Source: Alistipes_A hominis (GTDB taxonomy: Bacteria; Bacteroidota; Bacteroidia; Bacteroidales; Rikenellaceae). Taken from it: a DNA stretch of 64,000 nt. Numbering within the stretch: position 1 is the stretch's first letter; each line of letters starts with the position of its first letter. Shown here piece by piece: positions 33,161-42,787 of this stretch. Location: contig NZ_JACOOK010000001.1 in the NCBI RefSeq assembly GCF_014288115.1, positions 310,001 through 374,000 of the forward strand. Direction: 5' to 3'. Position numbers and translations under genes: made by a program. The notes beneath the pieces were generated by a model. It saw only the letters and a list, made by a program, of their open reading frames with translations. It was not told the DNA's origin and did not search any database.

Positions 33161-35758
33161 ATGACAAAGCGACTTTTTTTCAAAAGTATTTTATTGATCG
33201 CCATATCGTGGACGACGACGACGCTTTGCGCGAAAGGGGAAAAATCTTCGGCCGCGGACAGTCTGCCGTGCCTGACGGCACGGATCGACTCCTTCTTCGA
33301 AAGGCAGCGGTCGGCGCACATGGAAAAACTGTGGCTGCACCTCGACAAGCCCTATTATGCCGCAGGCGACGAAATGTGGTTCAAAGCGTACCTCGTCGAC
33401 GCCGTGAACCACTGTAGCGACACCTTGTCGAACTTTATCTACGTCGACCTGATCGGCCGGAAAGGAGAAATCGTATTTTCAAAAAAAGTCAAACGCGACC
33501 GGTACGGATTTACCAATAATTTCATAATTCCGGCAACATTTCCGACAGGAGACTATACTCTTAGAGCATACACCGGATGGATGCTGAATTTCGATCCGGC
33601 ATTTTTCTTTCAAAAAAACATCCCGATCGGAAACCCGATTGCAGACCAGATCGACGCGGAAATCAGCTATACCGATCTGAGCGCAGCAAAAAAACAGGCC
33701 GTCGTACGATTCCGTGACGAAAACGACAGGCCGTATTCCGACATAAACATCCAGTTCAAAATCTTCGATAGGAACGGGAAGCGTCTCTCTTCGGGACAGC
33801 AAAGAAGTTCCGCCACAGGCTCCATTTTCGCCGAACTGCCCGTAATCTCGGCCTGCGAGGGCGGCCGTATAGATCTGGAGATTGACAACGACCGGATGTA
33901 TTACAAACGCACGTTTTTCTTTCCAGGCAGTTTTTCCCCTTTCGGCATACAGTTTTTTCCCGAAGGCGGGGATCTCATCGCAGGACAACCGCAACGGATT
34001 GCTTTTAAGGGAGAAAGTTCGGACGGCTCTCCGATATCGTTCAGCGGAACCGTATTCGGCAGCAACGGCGACACCGTTGCAAGAATCGTAAGCGAGCACG
34101 ACGGAATGGGCGTATTCACGATGTCGCCCCAAAGCGGACAAGACTACCGGGCCGAAGTGACCGCTTCGGACGGAAGAAAATTGCGGACGCAATTACCCAC
34201 CGTAAAAGAGGATGGATATGCCATCGTCGTCTCCCAGTCCCCTCGGGAAATACGATACAAGATCGCCGCCGCTCCCGGATCGACATGCGATTCGATGACT
34301 CTCGTGACTCACGTACGCGGAATCTGCACGGCAATCGTATCCGTCGATTCCGGGAATCTCATCGGAGGATGGCCGACCGATTCTCTTCCAGAAGGAATCC
34401 TGCACCTGATTCTGCTCGACGCCCGGGGAAAGCCCCGCAGCGAACGACTCGTTTTCGTCTCTCATCCCCACCAGAGGGAAGTATGGTCGATCGCTCCTGA
34501 TAAACCGAAATACGGACGCAGGGAACAGGTTCACGTCCGGATCGCGCTTACCGATGCCAACGCGATTCCGCTCGAAGCAGACTGTTCCGTCAGCGTCACC
34601 GACAGCAATTCCGTAAAACCGGACTCCCTTTCCGACAACATCCGGTCGAACCTGCTACTGAGTTCCGACCTCAAAGGACACGTCGAGAACCCGGGATATT
34701 ACTTCTTAAACGACGCTCCGGATACCCGACGCCGGCTGGATATGGTCATGATGACCAACGGATGGAGAAGATTCGACCTGAACAAAATCAACGACACCGC
34801 CCGGTTCCGGCCGACGCAACCCGTAGAGCGGGACTTGTTCATCAGCGGGCACGTCAAATGGATCGTAGGGATGAAAGCCAAAAACGCCCCGGTCATAGCC
34901 GTATCGTCGGGAAAAAACGGTATCATTTCACAATCCGTAAAAACGGACAAAAAAGGCGATTTCCGTATCGGAGGGCTCGAATTCCACGACACGGCAAAAT
35001 TTTTCGTCTATTCGCAAACGGCAAAAGGAAAACCCATGCAGGGAATAGAAATCGACAGCTACTATTCTCGGCCCGGATTCGAAAGGATGCATCCGTTTAC
35101 GGAACGCACTTCCGAACAAAAAAAGGAACAGGAAATCTACCTGGAAAATGCGAAAGAAAAATACTATATCGAAGGCGGCAAGAAAATCTATTACCTCAAA
35201 GGAGCCGTCGTGCGGGGAATCGACAAAAGACGCCCCAGAATATCGGTACAGGGTACCCTGTACGACTCTGCGAGATTATCCATGTTCAAACCCATCCCGT
35301 TGCCGCATTTCATGGCCAGAACCTTTCAGATGAATACGCGAACAGGGATGAGAAGCCCGACCTTTTATTCGCAATACAACGGATTTACGACCCGGGATGC
35401 CTCTTATGTAAAAATCGACCATAACGGGCAGGCTCTGGTCGTAGAGGCGGTACTCAAACCAGAAGCGGAATTACAGCGAAGGGCGCGGGCCGTCGGAGCG
35501 GAAATCTGTAAAATGGCCGGTTATGCCGAAAGCGTACAATTCTATTGCCCGATTTACAGCCTGCCTCAAATGCGGGAGAGCGAAAAACCGGACGTCCGGA
35601 CAACCGTTTATTGGAATCCCACCCTGAAAATCGGCTCCGACGGCACGGGCGATATCTATTTTTATACGGACGACAACGACTCGCCCCGGTACGACATCGC
35701 GATCGAAGGCGTCACCCGGGACGGAAAACCCTGTAAGTATTGGGGCCGCCTGCAATGA
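33161..35758 (+). CDS. Macroglobulin/MG2-like secreted protein, TonB-plug-like C-terminus
   Basis: An 865-residue exported protein. Signal peptide: SILLIAISWTTTTLCA. An MG2 (alpha-2-macroglobulin-like) domain covers about residues 55-145 ('LWLHLDKPYYAAGDEMWFKAY', 'NFIYVDLIGRKGEIV', 'IPATFPTGDYTLRAYTGWM'). More Ig-like segments follow to about 580. The C-terminal third contains a carboxypeptidase-like strand set and a degraded plug-like region. The ending YWNPTLKIGSDGTGDIYFYT plus 'DIAIEGVTRDGKP' is characteristic of a Bacteroidota family often labelled TonB-dependent receptor plug protein. It lacks any barrel. Codon use is AT-richer than in the neighbours, hinting at transfer. Function unknown; protease inhibition or envelope scaffolding are guesses. 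Confidence 0.7.
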   Translation: MTKRLFFKSILLIAISWTTTTLCAKGEKSSAADSLPCLTARIDSFFERQRSAHMEKLWLHLDKPYYAAGDEMWFKAYLVDAVNHCSDTLSNFIYVDLIGRKGEIVFSKKVKRDRYGFTNNFIIPATFPTGDYTLRAYTGWMLNFDPAFFFQKNIPIGNPIADQIDAEISYTDLSAAKKQAVVRFRDENDRPYSDINIQFKIFDRNGKRLSSGQQRSSATGSIFAELPVISACEGGRIDLEIDNDRMYYKRTFFFPGSFSPFGIQFFPEGGDLIAGQPQRIAFKGESSDGSPISFSGTVFGSNGDTVARIVSEHDGMGVFTMSPQSGQDYRAEVTASDGRKLRTQLPTVKEDGYAIVVSQSPREIRYKIAAAPGSTCDSMTLVTHVRGICTAIVSVDSGNLIGGWPTDSLPEGILHLILLDARGKPRSERLVFVSHPHQREVWSIAPDKPKYGRREQVHVRIALTDANAIPLEADCSVSVTDSNSVKPDSLSDNIRSNLLLSSDLKGHVENPGYYFLNDAPDTRRRLDMVMMTNGWRRFDLNKINDTARFRPTQPVERDLFISGHVKWIVGMKAKNAPVIAVSSGKNGIISQSVKTDKKGDFRIGGLEFHDTAKFFVYSQTAKGKPMQGIEIDSYYSRPGFERMHPFTERTSEQKKEQEIYLENAKEKYYIEGGKKIYYLKGAVVRGIDKRRPRISVQGTLYDSARLSMFKPIPLPHFMARTFQMNTRTGMRSPTFYSQYNGFTTRDASYVKIDHNGQALVVEAVLKPEAELQRRARAVGAEICKMAGYAESVQFYCPIYSLPQMRESEKPDVRTTVYWNPTLKIGSDGTGDIYFYTDDNDSPRYDIAIEGVTRDGKPCKYWGRLQ

Positions 35759-35797
35759 CCTTACACCCGAAACGAAGCGGAAACCGAAAAAACGAAT

Positions 35798-38164
35798 TCA
35801 GTTTCCGCTTCCTGATCCCGGATAGCGGCGGTGCCTCGAATACGGAACCGGATTTTTGTACCGCACCCGCGCAACGACCGTCAGCAACACAAAAACAACG
35901 ACAACCGCCACCGTGACGGTCAGCGCAGAGCCGAAAGCGAATGCCCCCGCATAGCTGTGCATGCCACCGAGAAAATAATTCACCCCGAAGTAAGTCATCA
36001 GCACCGCCCCGAACGCCCACAGACAGTAAGCGTGAAAAAACAGCGGATCACGAAACCGGACAATGCTCCGTCCATGCAACGGCAAGGCATACAGCATCAG
36101 CGTAACGAGCGCCCACACCTCTTTCGGATCCCAACCCCAGTAACGGCCCCACGACGCATTCGCCCATACGGCTCCGATAAAAATACCGGCGACCAGCAGG
36201 AAAACGGCCGGATAAAGCAACAACCGTCCGGTCAGTTGCAACCTGCACAGCAGAACCGTTCGTTTCGCCGCAGCATCCGAACGGACGACGGACGCAAAGA
36301 TCAGCGCGGCCGTCCCGTTCAACATAATCAATCCGAACAGCGCATAGGACGCCATGATCAGCGACACGTGCAGGCTGAGCCAAGGCGAACGGAGCACCGG
36401 CACGAGCGGCGTGATCTGCGGGTTGGTCATCCCGAGCCATGCCACCAGCAGCGCAAATCCCGACAACAACAACCCCGAAGCCGTCACGATCGGGAAACGC
36501 CGCCGGAGTCCGAGCGCAATCAGCAGTACGCACCAGGCGACGAACAGCATCGTCTCGTATCCGTTGCTCAGCGGCAGGTGTCCGGCCGTATAGCCCCGCA
36601 GCGCGAGCGTTGCGGTCAGCGCCACTGCCGACAGAATCAGCGGAACGAGAAATATCTTTTCGACCCATCGTCGCCGCCTTCCGGCAGCAAGGCTCCACAC
36701 GAAACGAACGAACGCCAGCAGGCCGAAACAAAGGTTGATTCTGCAAAGCAGCGAAACCGGATCGAACCGGTTATACCACAACTCGGCGCGAAGCCGCGCG
36801 TCCGGCAGAAACCGTTCGCCGCCCCGTTCCCGCTGAAAAGCGTCCGTTTTGTCGATCAATTTCCGGATGTCGGCATCACGACCGCTTTGCACGGCCTCGT
36901 ACAACAACGGGAAAATTCCTTTGATAAAAACCGAATCGCCCCGCGGCAAACCGCGGACGGAATCGGTCGGCGCGAACCAACGCACACCGTCTCCGACGAC
37001 GACGGGGAACAACTTCAGCATCCGGCCGGACTGGAGCATCGCTATCAATTGCACCTTTTCGTCCGCTTCGACAAACGCTTTCAGCGCAGAATCGTTCCGA
37101 TCGGCCGGAAGACGGAGCATTCCGGCCAGCCGGTAATCTCTTCCTGTGCCGAAAAAATCGACCAGAGCAGCCGTTTTTCCCGACCCGATCGACCTGCGCA
37201 CAGTGTCTTGCCCGACCCGGATCATCCGCTCGAACTGCCACTGTTCCGGATAAAAAATCCAGCCGGCGAGCACCTGTTCGGCCGAGAATCCCCGATAAGA
37301 CGGTTTTCCGTAGATTTTCAGCGTAAAATCGCGGGCGAACGTCTGTACCGGCGCGATCCGCCCGTCGTACAATATGCGCAGCCGTCCCAGCGCATCGGCA
37401 GTTTCACGGCTCAGTGTCGCCGGAGCGGCCGCCGCTCCGTATGCGCCGAATACAAAAAACAACAGGCAACCGGTCCGCCGAAGCAACGGATGACGGAGCA
37501 GCCGGCGGAACCCCGACCGTTTCGAGCACAACGTACCGATCATCGAAAACCCGAGCAGCAGATAACCGGCATAAGTAACCGGAATGCCGTACGGGTCCCG
37601 GTTGACCGACAGAATGCTCCCGCGCAGGTCTTCGTCGAAAGACGTTTGGTAAAAACGGTAACCCCGGTACGACAGCACGCGGTTCATCGACACGACGGCG
37701 GCGCGGGTATCCTGTCCGTCGACCACCGTCACCCGGCTGAGGTAGTCCGCCGGAGCCTGCGTTCCCGGATAGCACGCAATTTCGAACCGGTCGAGCCGGA
37801 GTCCGAACGGAAGCGACCGCGACTCGGCGGACGTTTCGCAGAAATAAGCGTTTACGGTTCTCCCCTCCCGCAGATGGACGTATCCTTTCCGCGCGGTCAT
37901 AAAGGTCAGCAACGCCCCGAGTAAAATCAAACCGAATGAAAAGTGCAGCGCCGCGGCGGCCGGGCGGCCGGCAACTGCCCGGCCCGCGACGACCGTCAAG
38001 GCCGAAACGGCCAGTAAAGCCCACCACAGGACGAACCATCCGCTGTGATAGATCGTCCGGGCGGCGAATTCGGTTCCTTCCGCTTTTTCGACGAAAGTCG
38101 CGGCGGCCAGACAGAGCGTCATGCCGACGAAAAGCGCGAATGCGAACCGGGTAAGCGCTCTCAT
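35798..38164 (-). CDS. Fused cytochrome c assembly protein CcsBA (System II)
   Basis: A 788-residue inner-membrane protein that joins the ResB/CcsB and CcsA parts of System II, which carries heme b to the periplasm and attaches it to CXXCH motifs. ResB-like helices lie at about residues 1-110 and 200-260. A large periplasmic section with 'RILYDGRIAPVQTFARDF' covers 260-480. The CcsA part begins near 490 and holds the WWD heme-handling motif WANASWGRYWGWDPKEVWA (about 670-690) and 'HAYCLWAFGAVLMTYFGVNY'. It is the last gene of an operon that encodes two CXXCH proteins upstream, so it very likely matures them. Nitrite reductase (nrf) genes, the common neighbours of this protein in Bacteroidota, are not in the window. 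Confidence 0.88.
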   Translation of the reverse strand: MRALTRFAFALFVGMTLCLAAATFVEKAEGTEFAARTIYHSGWFVLWWALLAVSALTVVAGRAVAGRPAAAALHFSFGLILLGALLTFMTARKGYVHLREGRTVNAYFCETSAESRSLPFGLRLDRFEIACYPGTQAPADYLSRVTVVDGQDTRAAVVSMNRVLSYRGYRFYQTSFDEDLRGSILSVNRDPYGIPVTYAGYLLLGFSMIGTLCSKRSGFRRLLRHPLLRRTGCLLFFVFGAYGAAAAPATLSRETADALGRLRILYDGRIAPVQTFARDFTLKIYGKPSYRGFSAEQVLAGWIFYPEQWQFERMIRVGQDTVRRSIGSGKTAALVDFFGTGRDYRLAGMLRLPADRNDSALKAFVEADEKVQLIAMLQSGRMLKLFPVVVGDGVRWFAPTDSVRGLPRGDSVFIKGIFPLLYEAVQSGRDADIRKLIDKTDAFQRERGGERFLPDARLRAELWYNRFDPVSLLCRINLCFGLLAFVRFVWSLAAGRRRRWVEKIFLVPLILSAVALTATLALRGYTAGHLPLSNGYETMLFVAWCVLLIALGLRRRFPIVTASGLLLSGFALLVAWLGMTNPQITPLVPVLRSPWLSLHVSLIMASYALFGLIMLNGTAALIFASVVRSDAAAKRTVLLCRLQLTGRLLLYPAVFLLVAGIFIGAVWANASWGRYWGWDPKEVWALVTLMLYALPLHGRSIVRFRDPLFFHAYCLWAFGAVLMTYFGVNYFLGGMHSYAGAFAFGSALTVTVAVVVVFVLLTVVARVRYKNPVPYSRHRRYPGSGSGN

Positions 38165-38167
38165 CGG

Positions 38168-39322
38168 CTAAAGCGGAGCGAACTGCGGATTGCACTCCTG
38201 CCGAACGGCAATGCATTCCGTTTCGATCAGCCATCCGGGGCGGCAGACCGGAGCATGCACGAACACCCTGGGAACCGGTCCGAACCGGTCGTCGAATATC
38301 TTCCGCACCGCCGGATAGTCGGTCGCATCGCGCAGATAGACGATCATTTGAGCCAGGTCGTCCGCCGACGCCTCCCCCTCGGCGAGCAACGCTTCGACGT
38401 TTTCGAGCATCCGCACGGTCTGGCCCGCGATGTCTTCCGGAGCCACGATCTCTCCCCGGTTATCGATACTGGCCGTTCCGGACAGCAGGACATGGCTGCG
38501 GTCGCCGTACCGGACGCGCACCCCCCGCTCGAACGTCACGCCGTACTCGTAGGTCGGATTCAGATAATCCCGGGCATGCAGGTAAGTCTGTTGTCCGGGT
38601 TGCAGCCCCTGCACGGCGTAAGCGTCGAACAGGACGGTGCATCGCGGGTCGCTGTGACGGCCTTCGATCCCGGTACTCGTAATGTAATGGGTCTGCGGCG
38701 TCAGTCCATGCCGTTCGAAAAGCCCGCGACGAGCCCGGACGACTCCCCCGTAATTGACGTCCACGTTCTGCACAAAAAACCAGGTGCGGACGCAATCGTT
38801 CTCCAACGCGCATCCGAGTCCGGCCAGCAAGTCCGCGTAACGCGCCAGCAATGTCTCGGTCTGATCGGCCGAAGCGCCGCACAGGGAGGTTCCTCCCGCT
38901 GTCCAAATATGCCGGTAACCGTTATGATCGGCCGTGACTCCGGACGGAATCGCAGCGACTTCGACATCCGACTGTAGGTAGACCCACAGCGCAATCTTAC
39001 CGCCGTCGAGCGGAGGCTGCTGCACTACGGAAGTCGCACAGGGCGGATAGGGCTTTTCCCCGGCCCGCAACACGGCGATCTGATTGGCCGCATCGCTCAG
39101 AAAATAGCGTTTGAAAACGGGACGCAGATCGCCGCCGTAACTCGACAGCAGGTAAAAATAAGCGGCGGAAATATCCCCGAACTGCTTGGCGAACGGGGCT
39201 TGCGTATCGGTCACGTGCAGCATCGCATGGCATTCGCCGATACCGCCGCTGCGTTCGAAATATCCGATTTCGATGCGCACATCGCTATAAAACAATACTT
39301 TGCTTGAAAAACACATAGGCAT
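38168..39322 (-). CDS. Rid/chorismatase-like (FkbO/Hyg5/XanB2 fold) protein
   Basis: A 384-residue protein made of an N-terminal chorismatase-like half and a C-terminal YjgF/Rid-like half. Blocks such as 'DCVRTWFFVQNVDVNYGG', 'TSTGIEGRHSDPR' and 'LLSGTASIDNRGEIVAPEDI' follow the order found in FkbO/XanB2 chorismatases, which hydrolyse chorismate to hydroxybenzoates or dihydroxycyclohexadienes. The last 100 residues (from 'TVRMLENVEALLAEG') are the Rid trimer-forming fold. The family relation is a pattern match, not a proven one. Catalytic identity is uncertain because 'WNY' of true chorismatases reads WFF here. It has only 3-4 base gaps to both neighbours, so it is part of the cytochrome operon. 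What it does there is unknown. Confidence 0.6.
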   Translation of the reverse strand: MPMCFSSKVLFYSDVRIEIGYFERSGGIGECHAMLHVTDTQAPFAKQFGDISAAYFYLLSSYGGDLRPVFKRYFLSDAANQIAVLRAGEKPYPPCATSVVQQPPLDGGKIALWVYLQSDVEVAAIPSGVTADHNGYRHIWTAGGTSLCGASADQTETLLARYADLLAGLGCALENDCVRTWFFVQNVDVNYGGVVRARRGLFERHGLTPQTHYITSTGIEGRHSDPRCTVLFDAYAVQGLQPGQQTYLHARDYLNPTYEYGVTFERGVRVRYGDRSHVLLSGTASIDNRGEIVAPEDIAGQTVRMLENVEALLAEGEASADDLAQMIVYLRDATDYPAVRKIFDDRFGPVPRVFVHAPVCRPGWLIETECIAVRQECNPQFAPL

Positions 39323-39326
39323 AGGG

Positions 39327-40040
39327 TTAATTCTGCGGGCATCCTTTTTCGATCCATACCCGCAATAGGTTGATGTCTTCGCTCCGCGTAACCAGGCCGG
39401 TATGCGGATAGGCGACCGCCCCTTCGGCAGTCAACACGTCCAACAGAAAGCTGCCGTCGGGATCGGACGGTTCGACGCGCGGCTTGTCCGAGTGCGTCGC
39501 GGGCACGCCGACCAGCGAGCGGTAGCTGTCTCCTTCGGTCAGCAGCAAGCCGCCTGCCCCGCTGGTTCCCTGATGGCACGAAATGCAGTTATATTGCTGA
39601 AAAACCATCCGCTGAATGCGGTCGTACTCCAGCAGGTCGATCTGAACGGCCGGCAGATCGACATCCGACGTCCGGTCGTCGTCGAGATCGTATTCGAAAA
39701 ACGTATGAACGACCTGGCGGCCCGAATTAATCAGGCTGAACCGTACCGAACGAGCCTCGTCGGGCACGTTGTCGATCGACAACTGCACTTTTTCTCCGTC
39801 GGCCGGTTTCAACACGTTGACCGACGAAAGCGCCGACGTGCCGTCGGCGGCGAAAACTCCGAAAATCAGGTCGTACTGCTGCGGGAAGACCTCCGGATTG
39901 AGCAATTCGAAAGTTCCGCGTACGGCGACTCCCCCATCCGCCGTTTTGTCCTTCTCGAAAATATCCCCGCTGTCGCAAGAAACCGCAAACAGCGAACACA
40001 GGACGGCAGCCCAAACCGGGCGACGATATCGTTTATTCAT
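39327..40040 (-). CDS. Mono-heme c-type cytochrome lipoprotein
   Basis: A 237-residue lipoprotein (signal VWAAVLCSLFAVSCDSGD). Residues 30-140 are a beta-rich domain (RGTFELLNPEVFPQQYDLIF). A single heme-attachment motif, CISCH, sits at about residues 152-156 in a small C-terminal cytochrome fold ('FQQYNCISCHQGTSGAGGLL', ending 'LLRVWIEKGC'). The arrangement resembles PSCyt/DUF-type heme proteins. It is 12 bases from the upstream porin and 4 bases from the Rid-like gene. Likely an electron carrier on the periplasmic or surface face. The axial Met or His ligand is not obvious. Confidence 0.75.
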   Translation of the reverse strand: MNKRYRRPVWAAVLCSLFAVSCDSGDIFEKDKTADGGVAVRGTFELLNPEVFPQQYDLIFGVFAADGTSALSSVNVLKPADGEKVQLSIDNVPDEARSVRFSLINSGRQVVHTFFEYDLDDDRTSDVDLPAVQIDLLEYDRIQRMVFQQYNCISCHQGTSGAGGLLLTEGDSYRSLVGVPATHSDKPRVEPSDPDGSFLLDVLTAEGAVAYPHTGLVTRSEDINLLRVWIEKGCPQN

Positions 40041-40052
40041 TTCGGCGCATCG

Positions 40053-41303
40053 TTAGAATGAAAACTGCAGCATGACCATGGCCGTATGCTGGGCGAGTCC
40101 CAGATCGTCGAGCTCGCGCGCATCCTGCGTCGCATGCCCCCAACGACCGAGGAACTGGTACATCGCCTGCAGTTTCAGGTTATACCCCATGATATAATAG
40201 TTCAGTCCGACGGCCGGCATGTTCAGGAAACCGTCCGTTTCGGTCGAGTTGCGGTCCATGAAATCCCACCGCAGCGCAGGCTGCAACTTCCGGGTCACGA
40301 AATAACCGACCTGAGCGTATCCCCCAATGTAACGGTAAGTATGGTTCACCCGCTGCCGCTTGACCAGGTCGGAACTCAGGTAATAGGCTTCGGCCGACAA
40401 ATAAAGCCGATTTTTGAGGTAAGTGAATTCGAAGCCGAGCCGCAGATCGTTGGTCGTCTGCCAGTTAGCCTCTACGTTATACGAAGCCGACAGCGCGAAC
40501 ATGATCTTATCGTTATGCAAGTCGTCGATACGGCCCTGATGCGACGGGATCGGGCCTTTGGGCATATAGGCCACCCGCGCGGCATACAGCAGCGACGGAA
40601 TGCCCAGGTCGTCGCTGAGCGTTTTCTGGGCCAGGTTCACGTCGATGCCTGTACCGTTGAACACGCCCAGGTTGTATTCCCATTTGCCGCCGAGCAGGCC
40701 GTGCATCATGACGCCCAGGTCGAAGCCGGTAGCGAAGGTCGGCGGGGTCGAGTTCAGGCTGCGGTCCATATAGACCGACGAAGTGAGCGAAGTGGGCAGC
40801 ATCGGGAACAGCGTTTCGCCCAGCGTCACCAGGTAAGCCTGGCTGAACGGCGTCTTGAACTTACCGACGCGGAACCGGATCTGGTCTTTGAGATTCACGT
40901 CGACCCACGCCTGCTGGAGCAGCGCCCCGCCGGTTTTGGCCGCATTCAGCGTCAGATTGAAGGTCAGTTTATTGAAAGCCCGGCCCGAGAAACCCAAAAT
41001 CGCATACGGGATCTCGAAACCGCTGTTCGCCACGTTGTCCTGGTCGTCCAGGCCGAGTTGTTCGTCGTCGTACCAGTTGAATTTTCCGGCGGTTTGCAGC
41101 AGCACGTAAGGCTTCAGCATGAAATCGCCCGCCTTGGTCTGAAAACTGAATCCTTTTTTGCCCCCCATCGGGATCACGGCGCTTTCGATGTATTTGTCCG
41201 CATCGTCGTATTTGTCCGCAGCGACTTCGGCCTGCTTGATCTGGGCCGCCGCCTGAACGGCCGCTGCACACAGGGTCAGTAAAAATATAATTTTTATCTT
41301 CAT
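40053..41303 (-). CDS. Porin O/P family outer-membrane protein (second porin)
   Basis: A 416-residue porin. Signal: IFLLTLCAAAVQAAAQ. The Porin_O_P plan is clear: 'FMLKPYVLLQTAGKFNWYDD', the inner helix-like turn 'LLQQAWVDVNLKDQIRFRVGKFKTPFS', 'GFDLGVMMHGLLGGKWEYNLGVFNG', and a final strand ending in Phe (HTAMVMLQFSF). Family members pass phosphate or small anions, though in Bacteroidota the substrate is generally unknown. Embedded between the di-heme gene (22 bases upstream) and the mono-heme gene (12 bases downstream), it may admit the substrate of the redox system. It is distantly related to the first porin of the same operon. Confidence 0.85.
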   Translation of the reverse strand: MKIKIIFLLTLCAAAVQAAAQIKQAEVAADKYDDADKYIESAVIPMGGKKGFSFQTKAGDFMLKPYVLLQTAGKFNWYDDEQLGLDDQDNVANSGFEIPYAILGFSGRAFNKLTFNLTLNAAKTGGALLQQAWVDVNLKDQIRFRVGKFKTPFSQAYLVTLGETLFPMLPTSLTSSVYMDRSLNSTPPTFATGFDLGVMMHGLLGGKWEYNLGVFNGTGIDVNLAQKTLSDDLGIPSLLYAARVAYMPKGPIPSHQGRIDDLHNDKIMFALSASYNVEANWQTTNDLRLGFEFTYLKNRLYLSAEAYYLSSDLVKRQRVNHTYRYIGGYAQVGYFVTRKLQPALRWDFMDRNSTETDGFLNMPAVGLNYYIMGYNLKLQAMYQFLGRWGHATQDARELDDLGLAQHTAMVMLQFSF

Positions 41304-41325
41304 GTCGATAGTGTTCGGTTGTCGT

Positions 41326-42750
41326 TTACAATGATTCGAGGAACTTGATCAGCGCGTCGCGGTCGTCCCGCGACATCCGGGCGAACAGTTCGCGCGACAC
41401 GGCGCCTTCGCCCCCGTGCCACATAATCGCCTCCTTCAGGTTGCGGGCACGGCCGTCGTGCAGAAAATAGGTATGCTGATTGACCCGTTGCTGCAGACCG
41501 ATCCCCCACAGCGGCGTCGTGCGCCATTCGCAGCCCTGCGCCAATCCCGACGTATAATGGCTGTCCAGATCGGGCCCCATATCGTGCAGCAGGAAATCGC
41601 TGTACGGATGGATCGTCTGATTGGCCAGCCACGGCAGTCGGGTTCCGTTGATAAGCGCCGGAGCGTCCTGCCGCGTATGCAGCGTGGGAACGTGGCACAG
41701 GTCGCAGCGGGCCCGGTAAAACGCCTTCTCGCCCTGCTGCACGACCGGATCGTCAACATTGCGGCGCGCCGGAACACCCAGCGCATGCAGGTAGAAGTCG
41801 ACGTGTTCCATATCCTGCGTCGAAATCTGTATCCCGTAATGACTGTATCCGAGCATCTGCGACTGCCCTTCGGCCACTTCCAGCGGATAACGGTCGTTCG
41901 TGACGCCCAGGTCGGACGAAAATCCCAGTTCGATCGTCAGGTCGGCATGCTGCGCCTTATTGCCCGACACGCCGATATACTGCCGGCCGCGCTCGGTAAT
42001 GTAGTTCAGCCGGCCGGAAATCCCGTATTCGGGATAGTTGCTGCGTCGGGCGAGCTCTTCGAGCTCGATCGGGTCAAGCGCCATCATCTGCCCCATGCCG
42101 ACATGGCGCAGCGGAATGCGGACGTCGACGATCAGATCCTGCGGAGCGATGCTGTCGGCATACCAAGCCGAAACGGAATAGGAAGGCGTAATCAGCGAAT
42201 ACTTCTCCCCGTCGGGAAAAGCGTAGGTCTCCTCGGTGTATGAAACGGAAAGTTTCCCCTCCGGTTCGACGCCGGTGATCGCTTGATCGTGCAGCACACG
42301 GCCGTAATTGCGGAAAAAGCCTCCGTTTTTCTTCGTAATGTAGATCAGGTGCGACGAGAAGCCCCCGCTACCGGTGCCGCCTTCCGAATAGAGCGTCGGA
42401 TAAGTTCGTCCGGCATTGGAATGGCAGCTTCCGCACGACGAACCGGCGTAAAGCGGCCCTTTGCCGCCCTGCGTGGGATCGTCGCCGCTGACGCGCGGAT
42501 TGTCGTACAGCGCGTCCCCCCGGTAGAAACGGGTATTCAGATTCCCCGTCACCCAGCCGGCCGGCGTATCGTAGGCCGTTACGCCCGACTGATAAACGGT
42601 GGATATACCGGCCGATAACGTACGCGAATCGGCGACATTGCCGTATTCGTCGCGGATCTCGTAAAAATCGCCGTCTTTACATGCGGAAAATGTGACGACG
42701 CATAGCAACGCCGTCACATAAACCGAATGCTTCTGTATAAAAGCGGACAT
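41326..42750 (-). CDS. Di-heme DUF1111 oxidoreductase-like lipoprotein
   Basis: A 474-residue lipoprotein (signal VTALLCVVTFSACKDGD, Cys 24) with two heme-c motifs: CGSCH at residues 106-110 and CDLCH at about 347-351. The blocks 'GDALYDNPRVSGDDPTQGGKGPLY', 'GLGPLYAGSSCGSCHSNAGRT'-like start, 'MLGYSHYGIQISTQDMEHVD' and 'YFLHDGRARNLKEAIMWHGGEG' match the DUF1111 di-heme family. That family is related in motif to MauG-like peroxidases and commonly neighbours imelysin genes. Lipid anchoring suggests an envelope location. It needs CcsBA for heme attachment, which the operon supplies. The substrate is not known. Confidence 0.85.
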   Translation of the reverse strand: MSAFIQKHSVYVTALLCVVTFSACKDGDFYEIRDEYGNVADSRTLSAGISTVYQSGVTAYDTPAGWVTGNLNTRFYRGDALYDNPRVSGDDPTQGGKGPLYAGSSCGSCHSNAGRTYPTLYSEGGTGSGGFSSHLIYITKKNGGFFRNYGRVLHDQAITGVEPEGKLSVSYTEETYAFPDGEKYSLITPSYSVSAWYADSIAPQDLIVDVRIPLRHVGMGQMMALDPIELEELARRSNYPEYGISGRLNYITERGRQYIGVSGNKAQHADLTIELGFSSDLGVTNDRYPLEVAEGQSQMLGYSHYGIQISTQDMEHVDFYLHALGVPARRNVDDPVVQQGEKAFYRARCDLCHVPTLHTRQDAPALINGTRLPWLANQTIHPYSDFLLHDMGPDLDSHYTSGLAQGCEWRTTPLWGIGLQQRVNQHTYFLHDGRARNLKEAIMWHGGEGAVSRELFARMSRDDRDALIKFLESL

Positions 42751-42787
42751 AACCTTGCGTATGAAAAAGTTCTGTTCCCTTCCGGAA

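Noticed and set aside
35831..37924. 697-codon plus-strand frame opposite CcsBA
   Set aside because: Arg/Gln/Pro-rich with no domain; CcsBA on the minus strand has the WWD motif and operon context.
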